64,000 bases of DNA from Oscillospiraceae bacterium. Its GTDB lineage: Bacteria > Bacillota > Clostridia > Oscillospirales > CAG-272. Location: contig SVUJ01000011.1 of assembly GCA_015063305.1 (NCBI GenBank), positions 1-64,000 of the forward strand. The letters are read 5' to 3'. Shown in pieces: positions 1-8,689 of the stretch (position 1 is the stretch's first letter; the number at the start of each line of letters is the position of its first letter). Under the pieces are notes generated by a model. The model was not told the DNA's origin, did not search any database, and was given only the letters and a program-made list of their open reading frames with translations. The translations under genes and the position numbers were made by a program.

Positions 1-280
1 GGAAGCCTCTCTCCGCTACGCTCCGTTCGGCTTCCAAAAGCATAAGACTAAGACATAAAATGTGTATACAATCCTCTTGCACAACTGTTTACAATCTTGC
101 TCTTGACAGAGGACGTCGCCCCCTACAAACACGAAATAATATTCGGCGTCTTATGGTGGCGTTTATTTATGTTGTTCGCAAAATGGGTCGTCGAGGGCGC
201 CGACCCCTACCAAGTTTAAATATTCTTTCCTTCACCGTCGTGAAGTTAAATTGTAATGATTCTACAAGGCTCCTCCGCAA
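1..280. other. Intergenic stretch with repeat fragments, no gene seen
   Basis: No convincing gene is visible. Positions 1-36 form a hairpin (GGAAGCC with GGCTTCC). Around 108-126 and 183-217 there are decayed copies of the GACGTCGCCCCCTAC-type short palindrome seen intact at 26.8 kb. The open frame here has no ribosome binding site and runs through repeat sequence, so I do not call it. Confidence 0.5.
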
Positions 281-428
281 AAAAGGCTCCCTCCGGGAGG
301 GAGCTGTCGCCGTAGGCGACTGAGGGAGAGCGCGTTACAATAAAATTAATCTAACTTTAAAGTTACGCACTCTCCTTCCGTCACAGCTTACGCCGTGCCA
401 CCTTCCTCCCGGAGGAAGGCTATAAAGC
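281..428. repeat. Palindromic MITE/REP-like element, family 1
   Basis: The left arm (from 281) has the nested hairpin GGCTCCCTCC-GGGAGGGAGC followed by GTCGCCGTAGGCGAC. The right arm (366-428) carries the related complement CCTTCCTCCCGGAGGAAGG. Similar elements occur at about 13.95, 41.8, 48.7, 52.9, 59.2, 60.8 and 61.0 kb, always between genes. No transposase is present. Confidence 0.75.
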
Positions 429-496
429 AAAACCCCACCATTGGGTGGGGTTGATAAATTAAGGAGAACTTCCCCGATCTGTTGCCGCGGGTCATA

Positions 497-604
497 CCCG
501 CCCCGCACCACGGTCATTCTTGAGGAAGCCTTTTCCTCGGGATTCTTCACTACGTTCGAGAATGACAACGAGGAAAAGGCGCATCGAAGAATCTCGGGGG
601 CGGG
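497..604. repeat. Palindromic intergenic element, family 2
   Basis: The ends CCCGCCCC and GGGGGCGGG are inverted. Inside are paired CATTCTTGAGG / GAGAATGAC and CCTTTTCCTCG / CGAGGAAAAGG segments. Relatives containing TCGCTCGAGGATGAC are at 43.0 and 50.2 kb. The element lies just after the stop of the DUF421 gene and may help end its transcript. Confidence 0.65.
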
Positions 605-615
605 TAAAAAACGCA

Positions 616-1296
616 TCAATCCCCGTTTTTATATAACGTCAGCTTATCCTCTTCGGGACGGTAGACGGCGAGAAAAATCTCTTTTGCATCATTGTGTCCT
701 TGCAATTTGAGTTGCTTTTCAAGCCAATTTGCATCTCGTCCCATACGTGAGAGGTTTTCCCCCATCACTCGACCGTCCATAATAACCTCAACGCCGATGT
801 GGGTAGACTTGGCGGTGATCTTCAGATCCTCGGGAGTTGCGGGGCGATTCGCCGCCTTGGGTAAGATCGATATTTTTCCGTTATGCTCAAAGACCGCCAG
901 CTGTATCTCGTCAAGGTCAAAATATCCCTGCTCACGGCACAAAAGCATAAATTCGGATAGGTCGAGCTTCGCCTTCTTCAAATTCTTGCGATAGAGCTTG
1001 CCCTCGTTCATCAGAATGGTCGGCGTTCCGTTGATATATTTGCGCGTTTTCGGCAGCTTGTGGGCAACCAGATTTAGGATCAGCGACGCGCCGCCCCAAA
1101 CGCAAAGCGCGATCAAGGGCTTGTAGGGCTCTTCCAGCTCGGTCGCCAGCTCCGCCCCTATCGAGCCGATGGTGATGCCCGAAACGTAGTCGAAAAAGTC
1201 GAGCTGCGCTACCTGCTTGTGTCCCATAATTTTTGTGATCACAAACAGCGCCGCCACCGACAAAAGCGCCGTTAGTATTACCTTGATTATATCCAT
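616..1296 (-). CDS. DUF421 (YetF/YcaP-family) membrane protein
   Basis: A 226-residue protein. Three hydrophobic segments at about residues 5-22, 35-55 and 60-80 are followed by a soluble alpha/beta domain. The segment GTPTILMNEGKLYRKNLKK near residue 90 and the following LDEIQLAVFEHNGKISILPK are typical of DUF421. YetF-type proteins sit in the membrane of spore-formers and relatives, and their biochemical role is not settled. The start ATG is preceded by AGGAGGG at a good distance. The gene stands alone and diverges from the MarR operon. Family assignment is firm; function is unknown. Confidence 0.85.
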   Translation of the reverse strand: MDIIKVILTALLSVAALFVITKIMGHKQVAQLDFFDYVSGITIGSIGAELATELEEPYKPLIALCVWGGASLILNLVAHKLPKTRKYINGTPTILMNEGKLYRKNLKKAKLDLSEFMLLCREQGYFDLDEIQLAVFEHNGKISILPKAANRPATPEDLKITAKSTHIGVEVIMDGRVMGENLSRMGRDANWLEKQLKLQGHNDAKEIFLAVYRPEEDKLTLYKNGD

Positions 1297-1450
1297 ACTA
1301 CCCTCCTACAGCAGCCGCGCCCAACGTCGGGGCTTGCCGCCGCTGATCCTTTATTTAACAAATATCGTCCAAACGCCTCATCAGCCTTCGCGCCGTATGC
1401 GTTTTTAGCCTTTGACCAAACAAGAGAAAATATGCAGATATCCGCCGAAA

Positions 1451-1487
1451 AGGGCTGACCGTAATTCAAACGGTCAGCCCTGATTTT
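1451..1487. terminator. Orphan terminator-like hairpin in a divergent gap
   Basis: An 11-bp perfect stem (AGGGCTGACCG with CGGTCAGCCCT) is followed by GATTTT. It lies between two divergent genes, where no terminator is expected. It may be what is left of a lost gene in 1297-1450, or it may stop read-through on either strand. Confidence 0.55.
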
Positions 1488-1532
1488 ACTCTCCGAAGTA
1501 TGCCAATAGCTCATGTAGAGGGCATATTTTCA

Positions 1533-1568
1533 AAAAATGTTGACAACTCAACATTTTTGTGTTATAAT
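1533..1568 (+). promoter_or_regulatory. MarR-operon promoter with palindromic operator
   Basis: The -35 TTGACA is at 1540-1545 and the -10 TATAAT at 1563-1568, exactly 17 bp apart. A perfect palindrome, AAAAATGTTGA-CAAC-TCAACATTTTT (1533-1558), covers the -35 box. This is the expected layout for a repressor that autoregulates. Binding by the MarR protein encoded just downstream is inferred. Confidence 0.8.
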
Positions 1569-1608
1569 AAATTGGTTATGATATTATTTTAAGGAAAGGA
1601 GAGATAGA

Positions 1609-2052
1609 TTGCAACAGGACAGATTTGTGGAGTTCAGCACACTTCTCAATGAGGTTCAGAAAAGTATCACCCGTATAAAGTGTAAAAAAATGGACACTTA
1701 CGGTCTGGGTAGCTCACATACGCTGTGCATCTGCATTTTGCAGGAGCACCCACAGGGCATAACAAAAACCGCGCTTGCCAAACGCTGCGGTATTGACAAG
1801 GCGCAGATCTCAAGAGTGGTTGACGAGCTTCAAAAAAAGAATTACGTTACTACGCTATCTACAAAAAAGAACTACAATCAAAAATATCTGCTCACAGACA
1901 AGGGGGCAGAGGTGGCACAGGATATGCGAGGCGTTATACTTGAAATAAACACCTTCGTAAGCGACAGTATCCCCGAAGAGCAGATAGAAAACTTCTATTC
2001 TACCTTCAAGACCATCTGTAACAATCTTAACAAAGCAGAAAACATATTCTAA
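1609..2052 (+). CDS. MarR-family transcriptional regulator
   Basis: A 147-residue winged-helix regulator. The central part (about 45-105) has the MarR helix-turn-helix (KTALAKRCGIDKAQISRVVD) and the wing (VTTLSTKKNYNQKYLLTDKG). The start is TTG at 1609, chosen because AAGGAAAGGAGAG lies just upstream and no later ATG fits. It is the first gene before an acyl-CoA ligase and the FakB/FakA-like pair, so a FabT-like role controlling fatty-acid use is plausible. The ligand is unknown. Its own promoter carries a 26-bp palindrome that it probably binds. Confidence 0.88.
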   Translation: MQQDRFVEFSTLLNEVQKSITRIKCKKMDTYGLGSSHTLCICILQEHPQGITKTALAKRCGIDKAQISRVVDELQKKNYVTTLSTKKNYNQKYLLTDKGAEVAQDMRGVILEINTFVSDSIPEEQIENFYSTFKTICNNLNKAENIF

Positions 2053-2094
2053 AAACATAATAAAAACCTGAACAAAGAAAGGTACGGTATCAAT

Positions 2095-3843
2095 ATGAAC
2101 ACAAAAGAAACCAAGAACAAAAAAGTTACCCCTGTGAAAATACACAAAAAGCCTAAGACACAGAGACTTTACGAGAGAGTAGGAGACGTTGTTGATTTTT
2201 ATAACGTCATCTCCAAGCACGGTGACAGAGTTCTATTCTCCTATTTCGACAAAAAGAGAAATATAATAGACGTTTCTTACTCCGAATTCTGCGCTAAGGT
2301 AAAGCGCACCGCCGCGGGTATCAGCGCTCTTGGATTTTCAAACGCAAGAATAGCCGTTATAGGTGAGACATCGGTAGAGTGGATGGCATCCTACCTCGGA
2401 ATACTCGCAAGCGGAAACGTTGTTATACCTATGGATAAGGAGCTTGATATAGAGCAGATAGAGGCCTTCCTTGAGAGTGTTGACGCCGAGGCGATAATCT
2501 ACTCCTCGCTCTTTAACACCAAGCTCAACAATGCAAAGGCAAATCATAAGACCCTCAAGACCTTTATCGCTATCGCCCCCGACGAGGCTGACGCTACGTC
2601 AGACCGAGTTATCTCCTTCGAGGAGCTTTCGGCAAAGGGCGACGCGGCTCTTGCAAAGGGATACGAATTCCCGCCCGTTGACAGAGAAAAACTCGCAGAG
2701 ATGCTCTTCACCTCGGGAACTACAGGAACAAGCAAAAAGGTAATGCTCAGCCAGAAGAACATATTCTCGGTCGTTACCGCTGCCGCATCAAGCGTTGAGT
2801 TCACACCCGACGATACCATCGTTTCGGTGCTCCCGATCCACCACACATACGAGCTTGCTTGTATGCTCGCAGGTATGGACTACGGTATGCACATCTGTAT
2901 CAACGACAGCCTCACCCGCGTACTCAAGAACTTCCAGATATTCAAGCCCACAGGACTTGTACTCGTTCCCCTCTTTATATACACTATGTACAAGAAGATA
3001 TGGTCCGAGGCAAAGAAGTCGGGACGCGACAAGAAGCTCAAGCTCGGAATCGGCGCTTCCCGCGCAATGATGAATATGGGCATAGACAAGCGCCGCGAAA
3101 TATTTGCTGACGTTCTCAACGCCTTCGGCGGAAGAATAGAAAAGATAATCTGCGGCGGCGCGGCTCTTAATCCCAAAATGATGGAGTTCTTTGAGAATAT
3201 CGGTATATCTATCTATGAGGGATTCGGAATAACCGAATGCTCTCCCCTCACCTGCGTTACACCCTACTACGCAAGAAAGTACGGCTCTGTAGGCCCTGCT
3301 GTTCCCTGCTGTCAGGTGCGTATATCGGGCAATACCGAGAACGCCGCAGGATATCTTGAGGGCGAGATACAGGTAAAGGGCGACAACGTTATGATGGGCT
3401 ACTACGACAACCCCGAGGCAAACGCAGAGGCGTTCACCGCTGACGGCTGGTTCCGCACAGGAGATATGGGTTATATGGACGAGGACGGATACGTCTTCAT
3501 CACAGGCCGTCTTAAGACAGTTATAGTTCTTGAGAACGGGAAGAATATTTTCCCTGAGGAGATAGAGGAGTACCTCTCCGAGATCGAGGAGATCGCCGAG
3601 GTCGTAGTTGTGGGACGTCCCACCGAGACCGAGAAGATAGACCTTGTTGCGATAGTATATCCCGACGTAACGAAATTCCCCGAGGGTACTGCCGCTGAGG
3701 ACATCGCATACACCATCGAAAGACTTATAAACGCAATAAATAAAACTCTCCCCACCTATAAGCACATAGACAAGGTCGAAATGAGAGATACCGAGTTCGA
3801 AAAGACAACCTCCAAGAAGATAAAGCGTCATCTGGTAAAATAA
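2095..3843 (+). CDS. AMP-dependent acyl-CoA synthetase/ligase
   Basis: A 582-residue adenylate-forming enzyme, probably activating a long-chain fatty acid with ATP and CoA. The AMP-binding P-loop reads LFTSGTTGTSKKVMLS (about 203-218). The A5-type motif is YEGFGITECSPL (about 379-390). The hinge region is GWFRTGDMGYMDEDGYVFITGR (split across about 464-485). The C-terminal catalytic lysine lies in TTSKKIKR near the end. It follows marR by 42 bp and is probably in the same transcript. The family is certain; the acyl chain cannot be read from the sequence. Confidence 0.88.
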   Translation: MNTKETKNKKVTPVKIHKKPKTQRLYERVGDVVDFYNVISKHGDRVLFSYFDKKRNIIDVSYSEFCAKVKRTAAGISALGFSNARIAVIGETSVEWMASYLGILASGNVVIPMDKELDIEQIEAFLESVDAEAIIYSSLFNTKLNNAKANHKTLKTFIAIAPDEADATSDRVISFEELSAKGDAALAKGYEFPPVDREKLAEMLFTSGTTGTSKKVMLSQKNIFSVVTAAASSVEFTPDDTIVSVLPIHHTYELACMLAGMDYGMHICINDSLTRVLKNFQIFKPTGLVLVPLFIYTMYKKIWSEAKKSGRDKKLKLGIGASRAMMNMGIDKRREIFADVLNAFGGRIEKIICGGAALNPKMMEFFENIGISIYEGFGITECSPLTCVTPYYARKYGSVGPAVPCCQVRISGNTENAAGYLEGEIQVKGDNVMMGYYDNPEANAEAFTADGWFRTGDMGYMDEDGYVFITGRLKTVIVLENGKNIFPEEIEEYLSEIEEIAEVVVVGRPTETEKIDLVAIVYPDVTKFPEGTAAEDIAYTIERLINAINKTLPTYKHIDKVEMRDTEFEKTTSKKIKRHLVK

Positions 3844-3853
3844 TCAAATACCC

Positions 3854-3882
3854 TTGACAAAATGGCGGATATGGTTTATAAT
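3854..3882 (+). promoter_or_regulatory. Promoter for the degV-fakA pair
   Basis: TTGACA at 3854-3859, a 17-bp spacer, and TATAAT at 3877-3882. This gives the DegV/DAK2 genes their own start within the lipid module. Confidence 0.8.
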
Positions 3883-3962
3883 AGTTTTCAATACTACATT
3901 GAGAAATATCAACAACCGTATATTGCTTTGAAAATCTATTGACTCATACAAGGAGAAATGCC

Positions 3963-4826
3963 ATGAACAAGTATATCATTATAACCGATTCGTCTGCCGA
4001 CCTTACCAAAGAAATATTGGAGGACAGCGAGCTTAAATCAATACAGCTTGACGTTATAGTTGAGGGAGAAGCTCCCACACCCAACTGCAATGTTGAGGTT
4101 AAGGATTTTTATGCTAAGCTCAGAGAAAAGAAAAGCGCAACCACAGCCGCAGTCAATATAGATGCGTTTTCTGCTGTCTTTGACTCTTATCTTGCGCAGG
4201 GCTTTGACGTGCTTTATCTCGGATTTTCCTCGGGACTTAGCGGAACATTCAATGCAGGTTTCGTTGCCGCTAAGGAGCTTTCCGAAAAATATCCCGAAAG
4301 AAAAATTTTCGCGCTCGACACCCTGTGCGCGTCTCTCGGACAGGGATTGCTCGTATATTACGCGGTAAAAATGAAAAACAACGGTGCGGATATAGAAACA
4401 GTGCGTGACTTCGTTGAGGAAAACAAGCTGAAGCTCTGTCACTGGTTCACGGTTGACGACCTCTTCTTTCTCAAGCGCGGCGGAAGAATAAATGCCGCCA
4501 CAGCGATAGTCGGCAGTATGCTCAGCATAAAACCCGTGCTGCACGTTGACAACAAGGGTCGCCTTATCAACGTTACCAAGGCAAGAGGCCGCAAGGCGGC
4601 TATCGACGCTCTGTTTGACAAGATGAAGCAGACCGCGATAGACCCCGAGGAGCAGACTGTATTTATCAGCCACGGCGACGTCGAAGAGGACGCGGAGTAT
4701 CTGGCGCAGAGAATAAAGACCGAGCTTGGCGTAAAGGAAGTGAAGATAGGTTACGTTGGCCCTGTTATCGGCGCTCATTCGGGCCCCGGTACGTTGGCGC
4801 TCTTCTATTTGGGAACAGAGAGGTAA
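3963..4826 (+). CDS. DegV-family fatty-acid-binding protein (FakB-like)
   Basis: Translation from ATG 3963 gives 287 residues. This start has AAGGAG at the right distance; an upstream in-frame TTG lies before that site and is rejected. The N-terminal ITDSSADLT, the LGFSSGLSGTF segment and the GRINAATAIVGSMLSIKP segment are DegV hallmarks. In the known Fak system, FakB binds a fatty acid and presents it to FakA for phosphorylation. The fakA-like gene starts 6 bp after this stop, which supports that role. Fatty-acid preference is unknown. Confidence 0.88.
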   Translation: MNKYIIITDSSADLTKEILEDSELKSIQLDVIVEGEAPTPNCNVEVKDFYAKLREKKSATTAAVNIDAFSAVFDSYLAQGFDVLYLGFSSGLSGTFNAGFVAAKELSEKYPERKIFALDTLCASLGQGLLVYYAVKMKNNGADIETVRDFVEENKLKLCHWFTVDDLFFLKRGGRINAATAIVGSMLSIKPVLHVDNKGRLINVTKARGRKAAIDALFDKMKQTAIDPEEQTVFISHGDVEEDAEYLAQRIKTELGVKEVKIGYVGPVIGAHSGPGTLALFYLGTER

Positions 4827-4832
4827 TGACCT

Positions 4833-6485
4833 ATGCTTATTAACGGACAGACTTTTTATACGATGATGATATCCGCCGCAAACGCGCTGGATAACAGTAA
4901 AACTCTCATAAACAATATGAATATCTTCCCTGTCCCAGACGGTGACACGGGAATAAATATGTCGCTCACCATGAGCACTATCAAATCGCTCAGTAAGTTT
5001 GACGGCACTATCGCGGACTGCGCCGAAAAGGCATCGCACATGACCCTGCGCGCGGCAAGAGGAAACTCGGGCGCGATCCTCTCACTCTTTTTCAGAGGAA
5101 TGTCCAAATCCTTCAGAGGACTTATGGAGGCCGATGCGGCAGACGTTGCAGCCGCGTTCAGACGCGGCACGGACGAGGCGTATAAGGCGGTAATGAAGCC
5201 CACCGAGGGCACTATACTTACCGTTATGAGATGCTCATCGGAAAAAGCGGCTGAGGTATATGACAAATATACCGGCAACGTTGAGGGACTTTTCAAGCAG
5301 ATAGTAAAGGCGGCTGAACAGGCACTTGCAAAAACACCCGATCAGCTCCCTATGCTCAAAGAGGTAAATCTTGTGGATGCGGGCGGATACGGCTTTGTGG
5401 TAATACTTTCGGGTATGCTTGCGGCGCTTCAGAATCAGCCCGTAGTTGCCACCGCTCCCGTAGCTCAGACCAAGGAGAGCGTTTTCACCGAGTTTAACAC
5501 CGAGGATATAACCTTCACCTACTGCACCGAATGTATCGTTGAAAAATCCGATGAATTCAAGGGAGAGGGCACGGCAAGAGAGTTCAACAAGTTTATCTGT
5601 GAGATCGGAGACAGCGCGGTATTCGTTGACGACGATGAGATAATAAAGCTCCACGTGCATACCAACAACCCCGGACTCGTTATGGAGAAGGCGATAGAAT
5701 ACGGCGCGCTCGTTACGGTCAAGGTTGAGAATATGAGAAAACAGCACACCGAGATAATCGAGGCGACCGAAGCTCCCGCTCAGATAACGGTTTCCGGGCC
5801 CGAATCCCCCGCGGCAGCACCCATAACAAAAAAATACGGCTTTGTTACCGTTTGTATGGGAGAAGGCATAAGCGACACCTTCCGCGATCTTGGCGCAGAT
5901 CAAGTGATATTCGGCGGTCAGACTATGAACCCGAGCACACAGGATATAATCGACGCGATAAACCAGACCCCCGCTGAGTATGTTTTCGTTTCTCCGAACA
6001 ATAAGAACATCTATATGGTCGCAGAACAGGCGGCAAAGCTGATAGACGACCGCAAGGTAATAGTTCTCAATACAAAGAACGTCCCTCAGGGCATATCGGC
6101 AATGATATCCTTTGACCCCGACGCTTCTGTCGAGGACAACACGCAGACGATGACCGATATATTTGAGGCGGTCACCGCTATGTCGGTAACTCAGGCGGTA
6201 AGAGATACAACACTTGACGGAGAAAAGATAGAGAACGGTCAGTATCTGGGTATGCTCAACGGAAAGATACACTGCGTTTCCAACACGGTGGCAGAGGCAT
6301 TGAGCACACTTTCGGAGCAGGCAGAGGGTAAATCCTTCATCACGGTATTTTGCGGAGAGGACGCCACCGAGGCAGACACCGAGCTGCTCAGCGCGGCGCT
6401 CAAGGCAAAGGCGGACAAGTATGCCGATATCAACGTGATAAACGGCGGTCAGCCCTTGTATCCTTATATAATCTCGTTAGAATAA
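4833..6485 (+). CDS. fakA: DAK2-domain fatty acid kinase subunit (FakA/YloV-like)
   Basis: A 550-residue protein. The N-terminal dihydroxyacetone-kinase-like ATP domain has the signature FPVPDGDTGINM (about 31-42) and RAARGNSGAILS near residue 75. The rest matches the middle and C-terminal domains of the YloV/FakA family. FakA phosphorylates fatty acids bound to FakB so they can enter phospholipid synthesis. It is translated directly after the degV gene (GAGAGG before ATG). Together with the upstream acyl-CoA ligase this gives two alternative activation routes for exogenous fatty acids. Confidence 0.88.
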   Translation: MLINGQTFYTMMISAANALDNSKTLINNMNIFPVPDGDTGINMSLTMSTIKSLSKFDGTIADCAEKASHMTLRAARGNSGAILSLFFRGMSKSFRGLMEADAADVAAAFRRGTDEAYKAVMKPTEGTILTVMRCSSEKAAEVYDKYTGNVEGLFKQIVKAAEQALAKTPDQLPMLKEVNLVDAGGYGFVVILSGMLAALQNQPVVATAPVAQTKESVFTEFNTEDITFTYCTECIVEKSDEFKGEGTAREFNKFICEIGDSAVFVDDDEIIKLHVHTNNPGLVMEKAIEYGALVTVKVENMRKQHTEIIEATEAPAQITVSGPESPAAAPITKKYGFVTVCMGEGISDTFRDLGADQVIFGGQTMNPSTQDIIDAINQTPAEYVFVSPNNKNIYMVAEQAAKLIDDRKVIVLNTKNVPQGISAMISFDPDASVEDNTQTMTDIFEAVTAMSVTQAVRDTTLDGEKIENGQYLGMLNGKIHCVSNTVAEALSTLSEQAEGKSFITVFCGEDATEADTELLSAALKAKADKYADINVINGGQPLYPYIISLE

Positions 6486-6492
6486 AAAAATC

Positions 6493-6530
6493 AGCACAGG
6501 CGAAAGGGGTTCGCCTGTGCTTTGATTTTA
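6493..6530 (+). terminator. Rho-independent terminator after fakA
   Basis: A 12-bp stem, AGCACAGGCGAA with TTCGCCTGTGCT, followed by TTTGATTTTACTTCTTTTTT. Confidence 0.88.
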
Positions 6531-6566
6531 CTTCTTTTTTAATATTCATCTTTCAATTTAAAGTAA

Positions 6567-6595
6567 TTGAATTATTTTTGAAAGTGTGTTATAAT
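6567..6595 (+). promoter_or_regulatory. Promoter of the potassium-uptake operon
   Basis: TTGAAT at 6567-6572, 17 bp, TATAAT at 6590-6595, about 45 bp ahead of the trkH start. Confidence 0.7.
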
Positions 6596-6640
6596 ATTCT
6601 AAAGATTGGTAAATCCAAATATAAATCAAGGAATACGGTT

Positions 6641-8002
6641 ATGAATAAAAAAAGAACCTTCGCGTTATCAACAACGCAGATAATCTTGCTTAGCTTTTTG
6701 ATAACCATACTGCTTGGAAGTCTGCTTCTATCTCTTCCGATAAGCTCGGCAAACGATGCGCCGATATCTTACACAGACGCCTTATTTACAGCGACTACAT
6801 CCACCTGCGTCACAGGTCTTGTAACCCTTCCGACCGCTTCCACATGGAGCTTGTTCGGTCAAATAGTAATTCTGCTCTTGATTCAGATAGGGGGTCTTGG
6901 CATTATAACTATAATGTCAGGATTTATGATAATGCTGAACCGAAAGATGGGCATTGGCGACAGACTCCTTATTCAAGATGCTTTTAATTTGAACACTATG
7001 TCGGGACTCGCAAAATTCGTAAAGAACATCTTGTTTGGAACTCTGATTATCGAAACGGCGGGAGCGCTGTTGTGTATGCCTGTTTTTATTTCAGATTTCG
7101 GATCTCGCGGCATATGGATATCTATATTCCATTCGGTATCTGCCTTTTGCAACGCCGGTATAGATATAATCGGAGATAATAGCCTTTGTGATTATGCCAC
7201 AAACCCTCTGTTGAATACAGTCACATCGCTTCTAATAATTATCGGAGGTATCGGATACATCGTTTGGTGGGATATCCTTCGTGTGGTAAGAAGCCGCACC
7301 TCGCGCCAAAAGCGGATTTTCAAGCATTTGACACTTCACTCAAAAATTGCTCTGGTCGCCACACTTGTGCTGATCGTTGTCGGTGGACTTCTGATATTCA
7401 TATTTGAATACAACAATCCCCTCACTCTTGGCGGATTATCTCTTTTTGATAAAATTCAGGCTTCTCTGTTTCAATCTATAACCACCAGAACGGCAGGATT
7501 TGCTTCTCTGCCCCAGGAGAATTTTGGCGGTGCGGCATCGATAGTATCAATGCTCTTGATGTTTATAGGCGGTTCTCCCGTTGGCACGGCAGGCGGTGTA
7601 AAGACAGTTACTATAGTTGTTTTGCTGTGTTCAGCTTTTGCCACTATCAGAAATAAACATTCTGCCACTATATTCAACCGCACGATATCAGGCGCTTCTA
7701 TACGCAAGGCTGTTGCGGTGGCAATCACATTTGTCATAATATTCTTTTCGTCGGCAATGCTCTTGGCGGCAAGCTGCGATGCTCCAACTATCGATGTTAT
7801 GTATGAAAGCTTGAGTGCCTGCGCTACCGTTGGACTCTCGAAGAATCTAACATCAAGCCTTAACACAATCGAAAAAATAATCATCATCGCCACAATGTAT
7901 TTTGGCAGAGTCGGACCTATTTCGCTCGCGGTGGCTCTTGGCAGCCGAGGAGAAAACCAAAACGTAATATCCGACCCCAACGAAGATATCAGTATAGGAT
8001 AA
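6641..8002 (+). CDS. TrkH/KtrB-family potassium transporter
   Basis: A 453-residue polytopic membrane protein starting at ATG 6641, after the promoter. Longer upstream frames overlap fakA and are rejected. Repeated membrane-pore-membrane units are visible. The filter-like segments include TATSTCVTGLVTL (near 50), SAFCNAGID (near 165), TTRTAGFASLP (near 285) and SACATVGLSKN (near 395). It forms the K+ channel subunit and would pair with the RCK protein encoded 12 bp downstream. The short chain and soluble partner fit the Ktr/Trk type. Regulation by c-di-AMP is common for this class but is not shown here. Confidence 0.92.
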   Translation: MNKKRTFALSTTQIILLSFLITILLGSLLLSLPISSANDAPISYTDALFTATTSTCVTGLVTLPTASTWSLFGQIVILLLIQIGGLGIITIMSGFMIMLNRKMGIGDRLLIQDAFNLNTMSGLAKFVKNILFGTLIIETAGALLCMPVFISDFGSRGIWISIFHSVSAFCNAGIDIIGDNSLCDYATNPLLNTVTSLLIIIGGIGYIVWWDILRVVRSRTSRQKRIFKHLTLHSKIALVATLVLIVVGGLLIFIFEYNNPLTLGGLSLFDKIQASLFQSITTRTAGFASLPQENFGGAASIVSMLLMFIGGSPVGTAGGVKTVTIVVLLCSAFATIRNKHSATIFNRTISGASIRKAVAVAITFVIIFFSSAMLLAASCDAPTIDVMYESLSACATVGLSKNLTSSLNTIEKIIIIATMYFGRVGPISLAVALGSRGENQNVISDPNEDISIG

Positions 8003-8014
8003 GGAGATATAAAT

Positions 8015-8665
8015 ATGCAAAAAAAGAAAACTTACGCCGTATTCGGTCTTGGAAGATATGGAATAGCTGTTGCAAGAGAGCTTGTGGAAAACGGAATGGA
8101 GGTTCTTGCCGTAGATGAAAATCAAAGTATTGTAAATGATGCTGCGGCATATCTGCCATTATGTAAGTGCGCAGATGTTACCGATGCGGAGGTGATCGAC
8201 CGCCTTGGGGTTGCCGACATAGACACGGTCATAGTATGTATGGCAAGCAATCTTGAGGCAAGCGTTATGGCAGTTACCCTATGTAAAGAGGTTGGGGTTA
8301 AGACAGTCATTGCAAAGTGCGCTAACGAAATGCACCAAAAGATTTTGCTTCGCGTTGGTGCTGATAAGGTGGTATTCCCTGAAAACGAATCGGGAATCAG
8401 ATTGGCAAAAAATATGCTAAGCTCGGGATTTATGGATATGCTTTCTTTATCCAAGAATGTTTCGATCGTAGAAATAGATGCTAAAGACGAATGGCTCGGC
8501 AAAAATCTTATTGAACTGAATCTTCGCAAAAAATACGGATTTAATATCGTTGCTATACGCAAGGGAGAAATGGTCACCGTTAATATCGACCCGTCTGCGC
8601 CCCTTGAAAAGGATATGACGCTTATTGTAATCGCAAACACCTCAAAGCTCTCTAAAATAAAATAA
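8015..8665 (+). CDS. TrkA/KtrA-family RCK regulatory subunit
   Basis: A 216-residue cytoplasmic protein. RCK_N has the nucleotide-binding GLGRYGIAVARELVENG at about 9-25 and an acidic end of the second strand (VLAVDEN). RCK_C (about 135-216) follows. It gates the TrkH/KtrB channel encoded just upstream by binding ATP/ADP or NAD(H). AAGGAG precedes the ATG. In many Firmicutes the RCK_C domain binds c-di-AMP, and this window also encodes the c-di-AMP hydrolase GdpP, though not nearby. Confidence 0.92.
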   Translation: MQKKKTYAVFGLGRYGIAVARELVENGMEVLAVDENQSIVNDAAAYLPLCKCADVTDAEVIDRLGVADIDTVIVCMASNLEASVMAVTLCKEVGVKTVIAKCANEMHQKILLRVGADKVVFPENESGIRLAKNMLSSGFMDMLSLSKNVSIVEIDAKDEWLGKNLIELNLRKKYGFNIVAIRKGEMVTVNIDPSAPLEKDMTLIVIANTSKLSKIK

Positions 8666-8689
8666 CAGTCTTAAAACCTTTTTCTGGGT

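Noticed and set aside
60-323. Short plus-strand frame at the left end
   Set aside because: It runs through palindromic repeat DNA and lacks a start signal. The same kind of bogus frame appears in other copies of the repeats.
2788-3831. Long minus-strand open frame inside the acyl-CoA ligase gene
   Set aside because: It mirrors a well-supported gene, has no ribosome site, and its translation (Cys/Tyr/Leu-rich) resembles no protein. Long antisense frames are common here because of the codon use, for example also opposite infB (27288-28736), gdpP and fakA.
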